From Metellina segmentata (lineage: Eukaryota > Arthropoda > Arachnida > Araneae > Tetragnathidae), in NCBI GenBank assembly GCA_947359465.1, contig OX375872.1:131291453-131355452 (forward strand): a stretch of 64,000 nt of DNA. Direction: 5' to 3'. Of the stretch, positions 1 through 11,949 are shown one piece after another (position 1 is the first letter of the stretch; each line of letters opens with the position of its first letter). The notes under the pieces were generated by a model. That model was not told the origin of the DNA and ran no database searches. It saw only the letters and a list, made by a program, of their open reading frames with translations. The translations under genes and the position numbers were made by a program.

Positions 1-330
1 CAACGGATTTGAAATCTGTGGAAAATTTTACACCAGATAGATACCTTAAACACTTGATTTTCTATTAATAAATTATCTTTCAATTAAATATTTATATTTT
101 CGCAAGATATTATGACGTCACGCTGATTGTATCTCTCCGCAATTTGAATTTGCCCGCATTTGACAATGAGCGTTGCCCCGTGGTGGCTGTTATCCAATAC
201 GCTACGAATTCCCATTTCGTAGCAATCACCAGGGCGATGCGAGCGAGCAATGTCGAGCAGTGGTCACACCTGACCCTACTAAAAGAACTGTCACGGGCAA
301 CGCCGTGCTGGCCACGCAGTGGCTAGTAAG
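1..330. repeat. Partial interspersed repeat with GC-rich stretch
   Basis: The first ~110 bases match 49169-49275 (both begin CAACGGATTTGAAATCTGT), where they lie inside a hAT-like element, so the window appears to open inside a copy of that family. Bases 145-325 are richer in G+C than the surroundings and contain a perfect 8-bp hairpin (GCTACGAA/TTCGTAGC) near 199-221. A 60-codon open frame here shows no motif I recognise. Confidence 0.4.
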
Positions 331-1050
331 TAATATAACTGTTTAAAATTAAATATACACTTTTAACTTAATTAATATTACTACACATGATGTATTGAGG
401 CAGAATCCTTACACAGATTCATGTTTAAATGAATTTTCAACATACGGTTTTTGTAATAGAAACATGTCTCAAATTACAAATAAGTGCCACAATCTTCAAA
501 TTTAGTCAAAGGAAACAGAAGTTCATTGACTTAAAACGATAGATCATAATGTGTTCAATTTATACAACAAAATAAATATCTCGATATTCAAAGTCAATCT
601 AGGGAGCCAAGAGATGAGCATTCTGAAGTTCAGCATCATAATATTATACGAAGACTTGGATTGATTCTACTTAGATTTCTTTTGTATCCATTTCATTTCT
701 CTAAAAGGAAAAAGATATTGGAATACCTTATATTGATTTATCTTAGACACTCATATCCATGTACAAAGATTGATGTAACATGAATACCACCATCTTTTAA
801 TTTAGTTTAGTGGGCCAAAAATTGACCGGCTGAAATTCAAAGGATGTTGTTAAATGGCTATATTTTCAACAGCCTACTGTATCAAAAAATAAAGTATTAT
901 TTAAAGAAATATATATTTGGCAGACAAAACTTAAGGAGGCAATCTAAAGCTCAGACATATTTTCAAACGACACTACGAAATGGGAACAATGATATATTTT
1001 TCATAAGAACAAATTTTACGGTTCTATGTTGGGAATTAAAGCGCTTTTTA
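331..1050. other. Non-coding AT-rich DNA
   Basis: No gene, inverted repeat or tRNA-like signal seen. The short open frames have no recognisable motif. Confidence 0.6.
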
Positions 1051-1189
1051 TTTGAGAAAACTAGAATTGAGTAAAATTGTCAAATGGTATATGATGATTT
1101 CCTTATGCTTACTTTCTCTTACCTTATTGTTCTGTTACATAAAAATATTAGAAAAATACTGAGACTGGTATCGATTAGATGTAAATATA

Positions 1190-2027
1190 CAGGGTGGTCC
1201 CGAATTCATGGTACAAACTTTAATGGTAGGTACAGGACATTGTAACAATGATTTATTGTATAGGAATGTATAGTCGCAAGTGACGCGGTGAGGCGTAAAC
1301 AGGGGAAATAAAAGGAAAGAGAAATGGAGTGATCGGTTGGTTTCAACAACGTTTCAGTATTAATGTGCGGGCTGGTATTGTGAACGACTTTTTGATTGGC
1401 CCATACTTACTACCCACGCGGCTCACTGGCGGAAGCTATCTTATTTTTCTGAAAGAAGTGTTACCACAACTGCTGCATGATGTTCCGATCGCCATTCGTA
1501 ACCGCATGTGGTTTCAGCACGATGGGGCGCCAGCACACTTCAGCATTGATGTACGGAATTACCTGAATGCCACGTTTGGTACTCGATGGATTGGGCGTGG
1601 TGGACCAGTCCCTTGGCCACCCCGATCTCCCGATTTATCGAGCCTCGATTACTTTTTATGGGGACATCTAAAGCATCTTGTTTATGAGACTCCAGTTGAC
1701 TCAGATGAGGATCTCGTCGCTCGCTTATCTGTAGCTGCTGCAGGTGTGCGTGAAATACCAGGCATCTTTGAACGTGTACGCCAATCGCTCCACCGACGCT
1801 GTCAAGCATGTATCGATACTGGTGGACGCAATTTTGAACAATTACTGTAAACATGACACTTGTCAACAACGCTTTCAATAAAATCTTTGTTTTTCCTTTC
1901 GGCCGTTATTTCCCCTGTTTTCGCCTCACCGCGTCACTTGCGACTATACATTCCTATACAATAAATCATTGTTACAATGTCCTGTACCTACCATTAAAGT
2001 TTGTACCATGAATTCGGGACCACCCTG
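1190..2027 (+). mobile_element. Mariner-type deletion derivative with long TIRs
   Basis: Inverted repeats 1190-1311 and 1906-2027 are 122 bp each and nearly identical, beginning CAGGGTGGTCCCGAATTCAT. TA duplications flank the element (1188-1189 and 2028-2029). The 838-bp unit keeps only the 3' part of a transposase gene, so it is non-autonomous. TIRs this long with so little divergence point to a fairly recent insertion. Confidence 0.92.
1329..1850 (+). pseudogene. 5'-truncated mariner-type transposase (DD41D-like)
   Basis: This is the C-terminal ~170 residues of an IS630-Tc1-mariner DDE transposase. The second catalytic aspartate is in FQHDGAPAH, and the SPDLSSLDYFLWG block carries the third in LDYF. 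I count 41 residues between those two aspartates, the spacing described for the rosa/DD41D group rather than the DD34D of classical mariners. The N-terminal helix-turn-helix region and the first aspartate are missing, because the open frame begins just inside the left TIR. The remaining frame has no stops, suggesting the internal deletion happened recently. The product cannot be catalytic alone, but the TIRs could be mobilised in trans. The start shown is only where the frame opens. Confidence 0.88.
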
Positions 2028-2579
2028 TATAAAAATTGCATTTGAGGGAAAAAATGATGCTTTCCTTCTGCTTGATTATTTAAACCTTATCATTTTCTTA
2101 CATAAAAAATATTAGAAAAAACAGATTATCATATCGATCATATATAAATTTATAAAAAATTGGTATTTGGCAAAACTCAAATTGAGTGAAAGTGATAAAA
2201 TATATATGCTGGTTTCCTTCTTCTTACTTATCTTACCTTACTAATTTGTTAAAAAAGATCAGAAAAACACAGAGAATATCGTATCGATCAGATGTAAATT
2301 TATAAAAAATTATACTTTAAAAAACTCAAATTGAGTGAAATTGGCAAATGATATATGCTCTGTTTAATTTTGCTTTCTTCCTCTTACCTTATTGTTTTGT
2401 TAAATGAAAATATTAGATAAACATATAATCACATCGATCAGATATAAATTCATAAAAAATTTGTATTTAAGAAAACTCAAATTGTGTGTGTGTGAGAGAA
2501 ATTGATTAAAGATATATGCTAGTTTCCGTATGACCTAACTATGTTAAAAAGATTAGAAAAGTACAGAGAATAACTTCGG

Positions 2580-3080
2580 TCAGTTATAAATCAGTCAAAA
2601 TAAAAGTACTTCTTTCATCCTTAACATTAATCACACATTAAAAGATCTTCGACGGTGATTCCTTATCGAAGAATGACTTACAAACTATAAAACCAACAAC
2701 GAAAATACACCATTTGGGTCATGTAGCACTTCGGCCAAATCCTGCTTTAAGACTTCCCATGACGCAATCTCAAATTTATCAACAACCCCACAGATCTTTT
2801 GCAACTAAAAACTTAACTAAAACGACTTAGGTCGCCAGCAAGCTCCTTGCGGTTTTCATCTTTCTGAAAATCCTCCAGGGACCCCGGAATCCAATAACTA
2901 AGAAATTTCAAATCGTAAAAAGAGGACAAAATCGGTCCTGAGTTGCAAGTAAAAAATCCAAACTCTCTTCACTTTACGGAGTTATTGACTGAGCGGATGC
3001 CTTATCTGCGCTGAACATTCATAACTGATAATCGCGTGGGTACGGATTTTATCAGTCGCCCACTGAAGATAAGCCAGGAA
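2580..3080. other. Non-coding stretch
   Basis: Unique-looking AT-rich sequence between two tandem arrays. No coding or RNA gene signal seen. Confidence 0.5.
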
Positions 3081-4070
3081 CGCAGGTAAAAATATTGGAA
3101 TGCTGGTTGTGGACCATTGTCAGTGACGAAATTCTCTTTGAAAGTAATTTCAAATTCGACTGTGTGTGGCTGATAAGTTCTCTATATACTAGCACGAAAA
3201 TAAAAGTTTAGATGGCTATTGAATGAATGTTTAAGACACGATATCCGTTCGGATGGCATTTTCAGTAAATAGAGATTGGAAAGGAAAGTATTTCTATTCA
3301 AAATAACATATGACATTAAATATCATGTGAAGCAAATACATATACATTTGTCAGGACAAGTTTGCACGCGTGATAAGGCCATATACCTTTGAGATATTCA
3401 ACACACAGCGTCAAATTGGCATTGGATGAAACTACATTAATTATTTTGAAGACGTTAGAAGACTGAGTGTGTCAGTTATTGCATTTAAAGTCACTATGAG
3501 TTTCCGAAAAAAAATCCTAATTATCATAAACTATGTAAACGATTATGGAAACAGGTTGTGGAGCATTGTCATCGACGAAATTCTCGCTGATAGTGATATC
3601 AAATTTGACTGCATGCCATTGATAAGTTCTTCATATTCTAGTAAGTGAATAACAGTTTAGATGATGGTTGAATAAATGTTTTATACATGATATTTGAATG
3701 GTATTTTCAGTAAATAGAAATTAGAAAAGAATATTGTGTTTCTATCTAAAATAAGATACGCCATTAAAACTCATATGAAGCAGATACGTGTACATTAGTG
3801 AGTGACAAGTTTATAAGCTTCATAAGGTCAGATACTTTTGAAAGATACAACAAGCATCATGAAATTGACAATGAGGAAACTACCTTAATCAATCTGAAGA
3901 CCGAGTGTCTCACTTATTGGAATCACTATCAATAACCAAAAAGTATCCCAATTAACATAAAATAACTAAATTATAAAAATACAGGTTTTGGATCATTTTT
4001 AGTGATGAAATTATTTTTGATAGTGATTTCAAATTCGACTGTATGCCGTTGATACTTTCTCCATTTTCTG

Positions 4071-5669
4071 CAGCCCTGGAAAAAAGTATAGCGTCGGGCA
4101 AAAAATCGCCAAATATAGAAAACTACGGTGATTTCAAACTAAACAAATTTTACGACTTAAATTAATACTACCGAATAATAAACTAAACTATATTTGTAAA
4201 TAACCCTGATATTTTTTGGATTATGTAAAAATTATAAAAATCGACAGATGGCAGCTTGGAAAAAAGTATAAAGTCGTCTACTGATGATTACATCATTTGA
4301 AAAAATAAATAAACTGAGAAAGCATTTATCTCCGATTCTAGAAACGAATACAGGTTTTGTGGGTATAGAATTGTTATATTCTTGTGTATTTTAATACAGT
4401 GGCAAGAGGATTATACTTAGCAGAAACTGAATAAGACAAAATACTAGCATTTAAAGATGCTGGTTACAATGGTTCTAAAATTGCACGAAAAATTAGAAGA
4501 TCGAAGGCTGTAGTTAATCGCTTTCTCAATAATCCTGATAGCTATGGCATAAAACAGCAAACAGGAAAGCCAAAGATAATTTCTTAAAGGCAAGAAGGGC
4601 AGATTCTGAGGCTCACCTGCAAGCAAAAAATGTCTTCACCGCAAATTAAAGTTGCCCAGTACCAGCCGAACAATAAGAAATACACTGCATAGAAATCTTA
4701 ATATTGTGTACAAAAGTTAAAAGAAAAACATCTCCGCTTTCTTAGCGGTATATTGATTCACGTTTAAAGCTTGCTTGGAAATATTTAACGACTGGCACCA
4801 AGTGGAATGATGCGGTGTTTTCGGAGGGAAAAAAGTTTAATTTAGATGGGTCAGATGGATTTTTAAGTTTTACTGGTATGATCTGCTTTTGAGAACACCT
4901 TTTCTCTAAACGCTAATTCGGAGGGGACTCTGTCATGGTTTGGGCCATATTTGCAGCCGGTGGTTCAACTGAAATGGTTTTAGTCGATACCAAAATTAAT
5001 TCAGTGTTATATCAAGACATGCTGACAGATAGTTTGTTTCCTGTTGCTCCTCTGATGACATCAGGTGATTGGACATTTCAAGAAGATTATGCATCTGTGC
5101 GTACTTCGTGCTCCACAAAATCCTAGATGAAGGCGAACGAGGTAAAAACTCTTCAATACCATCTCGAATTCCCGACCTGAATCCAATGGAAAACATTTAG
5201 GGCATTCTAGCTCGAAATGTTTACAAGAATCGGCCAGCAGCAAATCTGATCTAAAAAAAAACAATTAAAAATTCGTGTAACATTGCCCCAGGACACCTTT
5301 CAAGCTCTGCCTTGTTCTATGAAGTTCTATAATACAAGTAATAGAAAAAAGATGTTCCCACATCACTTATTAAAGAATAAATCATATCGACTCTATACTT
5401 TTTACCAACATCAACTGTATGGTAATGTCTCTGTAATTTCGTATAAAACTTTTTTTTTTTTTTTTTTTTACATAATCTAACTAAACTTAATAATAAACTT
5501 AAATGTATTTTTCTGGGATTTCAATGTATCATGAAATATCGTTACATTTCATTAAAAAAAATATGCATTTCATAAAAAATATTATATATATTACTTGTCT
5601 TATGGTCATGTCTATTCTTGTCTTTTTATCTTGCCTTTTTTTGCAACGTTATACTTTTTTCCACGACTG
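4071..5669 (+). mobile_element. Tc1/Tc3-like transposon, full-length but decayed
   Basis: The ends are inverted copies of CAG..(C/G)TGGAAAAAAGTATA. A TA lies at the right end (5670-5671); the left duplication has changed to TG. The length of 1.6 kb is normal for Tc1-type elements. A second copy of the GGAAAAAAGTATA motif at 4257-4270 fits the IR/DR layout of some Tc1 relatives. It sits inside the ~440-bp tandem array. Confidence 0.85.
4400..5330 (+). pseudogene. Tc1/Tc3-like transposase, inactivated
   Basis: Reading through stops and frameshifts gives an ordered transposase. An N-terminal helix-turn-helix region (around 4445-4580, phrase KIARKI) comes first. The first catalytic-domain block follows around 4935-5080 (MVWAIFAAGG, later SGDWTFQED). 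A PxxNPMENI-like glutamate block lies around 5165-5200. At least four in-frame stops (near 4432, 4586, 4690 and 5124) and several shifts show it is dead. DD34E chemistry is expected from the family, but the catalytic residues are only partly readable. Confidence 0.8.
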
Positions 5670-6329
5670 TAGCAGGAGTATAATAGTTTAGATAACGGTT
5701 GATTGAATGTCTTATACACGGTATCCGTTTGGATGGTATTTTCAGTAAATAAAGATTAGAGAAAATAATTATTTGGGGCTTCTTCCTGAAATAACTACTC
5801 CATAAAAAAACTCACGTGTAGCAGATACATATACATTAGTCAGAGACTGTGATAAGGTCATAGATAGATAAAAGGCGCATCGTTAAATTGGTATTAGGGA
5901 ACTATCTTAATCTATTTGAAGAAATTAGAAGACAGTGTCTCAGCTGTTGGATTTGGCGTCATTATCAGTAACCAAAAAAATGTCGTAATTAGCATCAAAT
6001 TACTTAAATAAAAAAAGTACAGGTTTGGGAGCTTTGTCAGTGATGAAATTTCTTTTAAAGGGGTTTCAAATTCGACTGAATGCGCCCATAAGTCATTCGT
6101 CATATAAACTTTTATTTCCCTGGAGGAAGAATAAAATTTCAGATGACGATTAAATTAATGTTTTACGTAGTATCCGCTTAGATAATATTTTAAGTAAAAA
6201 GAGTTTATAAGAGAATATATATTAGGTTTCTCCTTACAATAACATACGCCAGAGAAGAGCAGATATATTTACATTCAGAGTGGATCTGTTAGATTCAGAG
6301 TAACTGTGTGTTCTTGCATTGCTGTACGA

Positions 6330-8262
6330 ATATTTTTTCTGTTAGCATTCAGGGGTAAAGGATTCAGGTTCTAAGATTTATCCGCGTGGTGAAATAATGT
6401 TATGAATTAATTCTGTGCGCCTACATAGTGAAAAGTATCTTTTAAAAATGTTGATCGGAGCAGTAGGTGTTTGGGGCCCCTATGATTTGACGTTGGTGGT
6501 GGTGAAATAATGTTATATATTTTGCTCCTATATTGTGGTAAGAAAATTTTATTAAAATTAGTGGGCAAGGTGTTTGACCCCTAACAGTTGGCATCAGTGG
6601 TGGCGAAAAAATAGTATGGATTCATTTTGTTCCAACATTCTGGCAAGAATCTTAGAAAAAATTATTGGTGGTTAGGGGTCCGGGCACAAGGACTTGATAT
6701 CTATGGGGGTAAAATTGATTCATTCTGTTCCTACATTGTGGTAAGAATATCTTAAAATTACTGGTTGGGAACAAAGAATTCGGTTTCCATTAAGTTCTCA
6801 TCCAGGGTGATGAAACAACAATGTTGATTCAGTCCGTTCCTATATTGTGGTAAGAATATATTATAATTATTGGATGTGGGCTAGGGTCCCTACTAGTTTG
6901 TATCCACGAGGGTAGTAAAACAATTTTATTGATTCATTTTATTTAATCACTAGTATCATCTTAAAATTATTAGTTAGGGCAAGTAATATGTTTCCCCAAA
7001 TCAATGGTGACGAAGTACCGTAATTGATTCATTGTGTTCCTTTTCTCGCAGGGACACATCTCCTTTAGATGTGTACTGGCTTCAAGGGCCCCAAGTACAG
7101 AGGTGATCTTTTTTTTTCCTATCGTGTTTACAGTCTTTACTTAACCTGGGATACACCCTAGGGATCTTTTTCTGCTTTTATTCCACTACTCTGTACCCCA
7201 ATCCCTCTTTCTCCTTTCACGACGTTTTATTTTCTTGACTTTGTTTTGTGTTTGGCTCTGCTTGGCCAAATACCAGCATAAAATCTAAAAATAACCAACC
7301 ATTCTGTTCATATGCCATTCCAATCATTCTGTTCCATTTTGGTAAGAAGATCTTGAAGTTATTGTTTGTGGCAAGGTATTCGGTCCTAGAAATTGACATC
7401 CATGGTGGCGAAACAACGTTATAGATTCATTCTGCTCCTACATTCTGGTAAAAATAGATTAAAATTATTGGTTGGGATGGGGACAAGGGATTTGATCCTA
7501 GTAATTGACATCCATGGTGGTTAAAAAACCTTATTGATTCATGCCGTTCCTATAGTGTAGTAAAGATATCTTTAAATTTGGGACAATAGGTTCGAGCCCC
7601 TAGAAGTTGGCATCTATGGTGGTCAAATAACTTTAGTAATTCATTCTGTTCCTACATTATAGTAAGTATATTTTTAAATTATTGGTTAGGGCAAAGCCCC
7701 TAGGAGTTGGCATCCATGGTTGTGAAACAACATTATAACTTCATTTTGTTCCTACATTCTAGTAAGAATATCTGAACTTATATGTAGACACGATTGCTTC
7801 TAGGAGTTGGCGTCCATTGTGGTGAAATAACTTTAGTAATTCACTCTGTTCCTACATTCTGGTAGGAATATTTTTAAGTTATTGGTTGGGACAAAGCCCC
7901 TAGAAGTTGACATCTATGGTTGTGAAACAACGTTATAGCTTCATTCTGTTCCTACATTCTGGTAAGAATATCTTGAAATTATATGTTGGGACAAGGGCTT
8001 CTTGCAGTTGGTATCCATGGTGGTGAACCATCGTTATAGATTCATTATGTCCCTACATTCTGGTAATATTTTGAAATTGTTGCTTGAGGATAAGGGCTTA
8101 TTTGGGCTATGGGAGGACTAGCAACATATTCATTATTCCTCTCCCACATTGTGGTAAGAATATCTTAAAATTATCGACTGGGCGAAGTATTCAAGCTCAT
8201 AAGAGTTGCATTCCCTGTGGTGAAACAATGTTATCGATTCACTCCGCTCCTACAGTGTTGCA
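6330..8262. repeat. Tandem array, ~100-110 bp period, about 18 units
   Basis: Each unit carries variants of GATTCATTCTGTTCCTACAT, then TTCTGGTAAGAATATCTTAAA, then GTTGGCATCCATGGTGGTGA. Copies fall near 6720, 6829, 6936, 7418, 7537, 7640, 7740, 7840, 7940, 8040 and 8238; the spacing from 7640 on is almost exactly 100 bp. Array order is disturbed at 7080-7320. Confidence 0.85.
7235..7290 (+). repeat. Fragment of a repeat also at 22.1 and 28.1 kb
   Basis: The reverse complement reads TATTTGGCCAAGCAGAGCCA followed by AACACAAAACA. This matches the repeat module TTTGGCCATGCTGCGCCAAA at 22117-22138 and 28102-28125, in opposite orientation. It lies in the disturbed part of the ~100-bp array. Confidence 0.4.
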
Positions 8263-9153
8263 AGAGTCTTACTTCAGAGGCTTTCGTGTTAATCAATCGC
8301 AAACAGCAAAGTCAGACAAAGACATAAAACCATTAAATGATCCTCCATCTGAGCGGACAGCGGCCGCGAGAAAAAAGATTAACACCCTCATCCGAATCAT
8401 TTATAGTTATCCCCCGTGACATGCTTGGCAATGGGGCGCTGATCTCTTCGCACAGAGCAAGCACTTTTAATCCCGAGTAATGCCGAGCTTTGCGTCCATC
8501 TGTATGTCCTCTTTCGTGTCCCGGTGGCATTCCCTAAAGGGTTCCCTTAATTTAGGATGTCTAAGGGTGGAGGAACGTGGGTGTAAGTAAGTCACGCCCG
8601 CCCTTACAGTGCACTTCCTGCAAGAAAGAATGCAACTCAATTTGCTGGCTGAAGGAAGCCGTCCAAAATGGAGGTATGAGGTCCCGACCGTGCGGAGGAA
8701 TAACTTCATAAACTGTGGAGTTAGTTAAGTTAGCAATCAGTAGCGACACTCTTTTCCGAGAGAGATGTGGCTTAGTGTGATTTTTCACACTTTCTTCAAC
8801 TTCATGGAATGTAATATGCAAGCACTGGGTAATTTCTTATCTTCTTCAAACCAGACTCCCCGTATGCATTATTATGATTTGGTTATGAATAAGAACTCAT
8901 AAGTATATGCTTGTAGAAACCCACAATTATTTTTTGAATTAGAGTATTCGTTTAAAATGGTATATAAATCCATCGTATTGCTCTGAGTGTTTTTTATTGC
9001 TTCTCTGTAGAAAGATATCCAATGACGGATTTGCAGATCTGAATTCAGTTACTTGATGACAATGAAAGCAAGGCACAATATAAATGTGGAGTTTGGTTGG
9101 ATGGATTGGGATTTTATGGTACAAAATCCATATTTGACTATGCTGTGACAATA
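8263..9153. other. GC-richer island and non-coding DNA
   Basis: Bases 8290-8720 are noticeably richer in G+C than the flanks and end the tandem array abruptly. Overlapping minus-strand open frames (to 86 codons) show no domain I recognise. It may be a transposon fragment or a regulatory or exonic remnant. 8720-9153 is ordinary AT-rich DNA. Confidence 0.35.
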
Positions 9154-9155
9154 TA

Positions 9156-10484
9156 CAAAGGGCGTTCCATAAAAACTGAGAGTAAAGTCATAAAAAATCA
9201 AGAAATATATTTACAGAAAAAAATACATCATTCTTTTTCAAGATACCTTCCCTCAGATGATATGCAACGGTCCCATCGTTCAACCCACTTTTCAAAACTA
9301 GTACAGAAGCCTTTTTCTGGAAGCTGCTTCAAAGAACCCTGCACTGCTGAAATAACTTCAGAATCTGTATTAAATGTATTAACTTTTCTATCACGGAGCT
9401 TCTCCTTCAACGTCGGAAACAGACAGAAATCGCATGGTGTGAGATCTGGACTGTATGGGAGATGTGGCATGATTTCAATATTGCATTTACTAAGATATTG
9501 CTGAACAGCGACATGCGGGATAGCATTATCGTGATGTAATGTCCAATTCCCCTACCAGTTCATGTCGCTTTCTCGATATGTGTTGTCGCAAAATTTTCAA
9601 AACTGAAGTATAATATTCACCATTTACAGTTGTTTTTGGAGGCACAGCATACTGATAAATTACACCTTTATGATCAAAGAAAATAATCATCATGACCTTT
9701 TCAGCAGATTTGGTTTGTCGAATTTTTTTCGGAGGCGGAGAATTAGTGTGTTTCCATACACTTGTTGATGACTTGGTAAGGGGATCAAAATGATGCGCCC
9801 AAGTTTCATCACCAGTTATTACAGTCTTTAGGAAATTCATATCATTCTGAAGCATCTGTTTTCACTCACAACATTGGTGAATTCTTGTTAGAATTTGTTC
9901 TTTAGCAAGTTGATGTGGGACCCATCTGGAAAAAACATGGCGAAGCTGTAAATTGTTGCGTAGAATGCGAAATATCGACGTTTTCGAAATGTTAGTTGAT
10001 GCCGCTGTCTCCTCACATGTCATTAGCCGATGTTTTTGCAAGATTGCCTACACAGTGTTAACATTTCGATCATTCACAACACTTTCTGGTCGGCCAAGTT
10101 TAGGAACCAGTTCTACAGACAAAATTCATTTTTTGAAACATGCATGCCATCTAAAAATCGTAGACTCACCAAAACCTTTGCCTTTGTAAGCTTCTTTCAT
10201 TAACTTAACTGTTTCTGGAGCTGCTTTGCCCAAACGCTAGCAAAATTTTATGGCAGAACGCATTTCTTTTTTTAACTTTGAATCACCACCATTTCTGTAG
10301 GACAAATAGAAACACTTCTTTAAACAAGCACGAAACTAGGTAAATAAAATCGTCTGCTTCGTTTAGAATGTTTACAATTGTACAGTTAACAGTTTGAAAA
10401 AATCGCCTGCACTTTTATTTTTTAGTTTCGCGGTGTTGCCACTACGTAAAAAATTCACTCTCAGTTTTTATGGAATGCCCTTTG
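9156..10484 (-). mobile_element. Mariner transposon (DD34D type), full length, dead
   Basis: Inverted repeats begin CAAAGGGC(G/A)TTCCATAAAA and extend about 28-30 bp. TA duplications lie at 9154-9155 and 10485-10486. The 1329-bp length is typical of mariner. The transposase reads on the minus strand. Confidence 0.92.
9228..10290 (-). pseudogene. Mariner transposase with stops and a frameshift
   Basis: From high to low coordinates: an N-terminal helix-turn-helix region with phrases KLMKEAYKGKGFGEST and CEETAASTNISKTSIFRILR; the first catalytic block ITGDETWAHHFDP (in 9526-9855); the second block HHDNA (about 9530); and YSPDLTPCDFCLF with the third aspartate (in 9228-9470). A frameshift at about 9550, just before HHDNA, separates the last two open segments. 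Additional stops lie upstream of 9855 and near 10128 and 10237. Once a cut-and-paste transposase acting on its own TIRs, it cannot now be made intact. Confidence 0.9.
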
Positions 10485-10486
10485 TA

Positions 10487-10880
10487 AACATCAGATTTAC
10501 ATCCAGGTCGATATTAAAACCATGAAAAGTTTAAGTAAACAACATGGAAACAAAATGAAAGCGTCAAAGTATGAAAAACAGATAAATGTATTTAAAACAT
10601 ATCATCATCAACAGAAAAAAGTAAAACAAGCTTAAAACGCATTGATATGAAATATGAAATGATGCAATTCACATGTTTGAAAGTACTGAGAAACAAAAAA
10701 CCGTTAAGGACTTATGTTTAAAAGTACCTGGCTCATATTAAGATTTGTTGTAAAATTATCCTAATAAATACCGACTGTGACACAAATTCCAAGTATAGAT
10801 TATTCTTAATATTTTATTTATGAATCTTTTAATGGCAGTGGTAGTTAGATGTAGTAATAAGTAGTAAATTTCTTTTGTAT
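10487..10880. other. Non-coding AT-rich DNA
   Basis: No feature recognised. Confidence 0.55.
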
Positions 10881-10884
10881 CTCG

Positions 10885-10982
10885 TATAGGCTATTTTGTG
10901 TTACTACGTGCGAATTATCCAAGCTTCTTGTAGTTCGAGGAAATATAGTCCCATGTTACTCCGGATAATCAAGGGTCTACTG
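10885..10982 (-). mobile_element. Tigger/pogo-like terminal fragment
   Basis: Read on the minus strand it begins CAGTAGACCCTTGATTATCC at 10982 and continues to GGATAATTCG. This is the style of pogo/Tigger ends, with TA next to the terminus. Only one end is seen. Confidence 0.45.
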
Positions 10983-11340
10983 TATTTTAATTGTTTTTCA
11001 TGTTTTATATTAATCTCTCTAATTCTCCAAATTATTTTTAACTCAGTGCGATTTAAGAGTAGTGTAAGTGTTGCTGTACCCTACAACACAATGAATGACA
11101 AAATAACTATATCAAACGTAAAAAAATCCAGGAATATCTTTAACCATTATAAAAATTGAGCGATTCTATTGTTCATTTCCTTGGATTGAAATTCTTTGGA
11201 TCAATTCTAACCATGTATTAAAAACCTATGAAAAAAAAAAAAATTTTCCTTTAGAATAGAATCTTTTGAAAAAATTCTTTTGTTCCTTTCCTCAGAATAT
11301 AATCCCTTGTAAATTTTCTATTGTTAATTTCCTTTGAACA

Positions 11341-11474
11341 GGCGTCATCTGACCGTGGTTCAAAATTACGCGGTGTACTCGGATCATTCCCTTCGTGTTT
11401 GATCCCGGACCGCGGCCAATAGGCTGTTGTATTTCTCCAGTGAGACTTTTATTAAAATACCTCCCTTATAACAG
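11341..11474 (+). mobile_element. SINE family A, 3' body fragment
   Basis: Carries the conserved body phrases CATCTGACCGTGGTTCAAAA and GATCCCGGACCG, then the tail region. It abuts an inverted copy at its 3' end. Confidence 0.7.
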
Positions 11475-11793
11475 GTAATGGTAATGATATTTAATTAACG
11501 TCACACTGGAGCAATTCAACGGGCAATTGATAGTGGTACGAGATCAGTCCCCCATTTAAAGATTCGAGGACAAAACCACACAATTTTGAAACACGATTAG
11601 ATGACGAGGACAACACCTTAGTTGTCACCCCATTCTCCAAACTTCCCCACCACGGCAACGTGGGTACGTTTGAGGCCTAGACAGATTTAACGCCCCCCCC
11701 CCCTCTTTGTACACGACGTTCTTTGGTTGGATTCAAACTCGCAACCCTCCGGTTGTTAATCCGTTACACTTCCAATCGAGCTACAGCGGCCCT
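11475..11793 (-). mobile_element. tRNA-derived SINE, family A
   Basis: On the minus strand the head has a box A (TAGCTCGATTGG, 11772-11783) and a box B (GAGTTTGAATCC, 11729-11740), the two internal RNA polymerase III promoter elements of tRNA genes. The body follows, then a tail of ATTACC repeats. Better-preserved heads at 50 kb show an AGC anticodon-like triplet, suggesting an alanine tRNA ancestor (inference). Confidence 0.82.
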
Positions 11794-11949
11794 TTCTTAG
11801 AACACATTCCTTTGGAAAGATTTTAATGTTACTTTCCATAGAATAGAATCTTTTTGAAGGATTTTATTGTTCCTTACCTTAGAATAGAAAGCTTCATATT
11901 GTTCCTCTTACCTCAGAATAGAAAAAACTTTGGAAAAATTCTTTAGGTC

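Larger units (their letters stand above)
1050..2580. repeat. Degenerate tandem array, ~150 bp period
   Basis: The phrase AAAACTCAAATTGAGTGAAA recurs near 2172, 2322 and 2472, with a diverged copy near 1057. Each is followed by a GATATATGCT/TTTCC stretch and a TATCGATCAGAT stretch. The array is split by the mariner element at 1190-2027. Confidence 0.75.
3080..6230. repeat. Degenerate tandem array, ~440 bp period, interrupted
   Basis: Units share 'GACGAAATTCT..TGATAGTGATTTCAAATTCGACTG', then a stretch ending 'GGTATTTTCAGTAAATAGA'. Copies start near 3122, 3565, 4002 and 6040. The third is split after about 70 bp by the Tc1-like element at 4071-5669 and resumes at 5672, so the neighbouring units show the empty site. 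Confidence 0.75.

Noticed and set aside
1540..1878. 112-codon minus-strand frame
   Set aside because: Shadow of the transposase on the plus strand.
8084..8419. 111-codon open frame
   Set aside because: It runs out of the tandem array into the GC-rich block without motif or start context.
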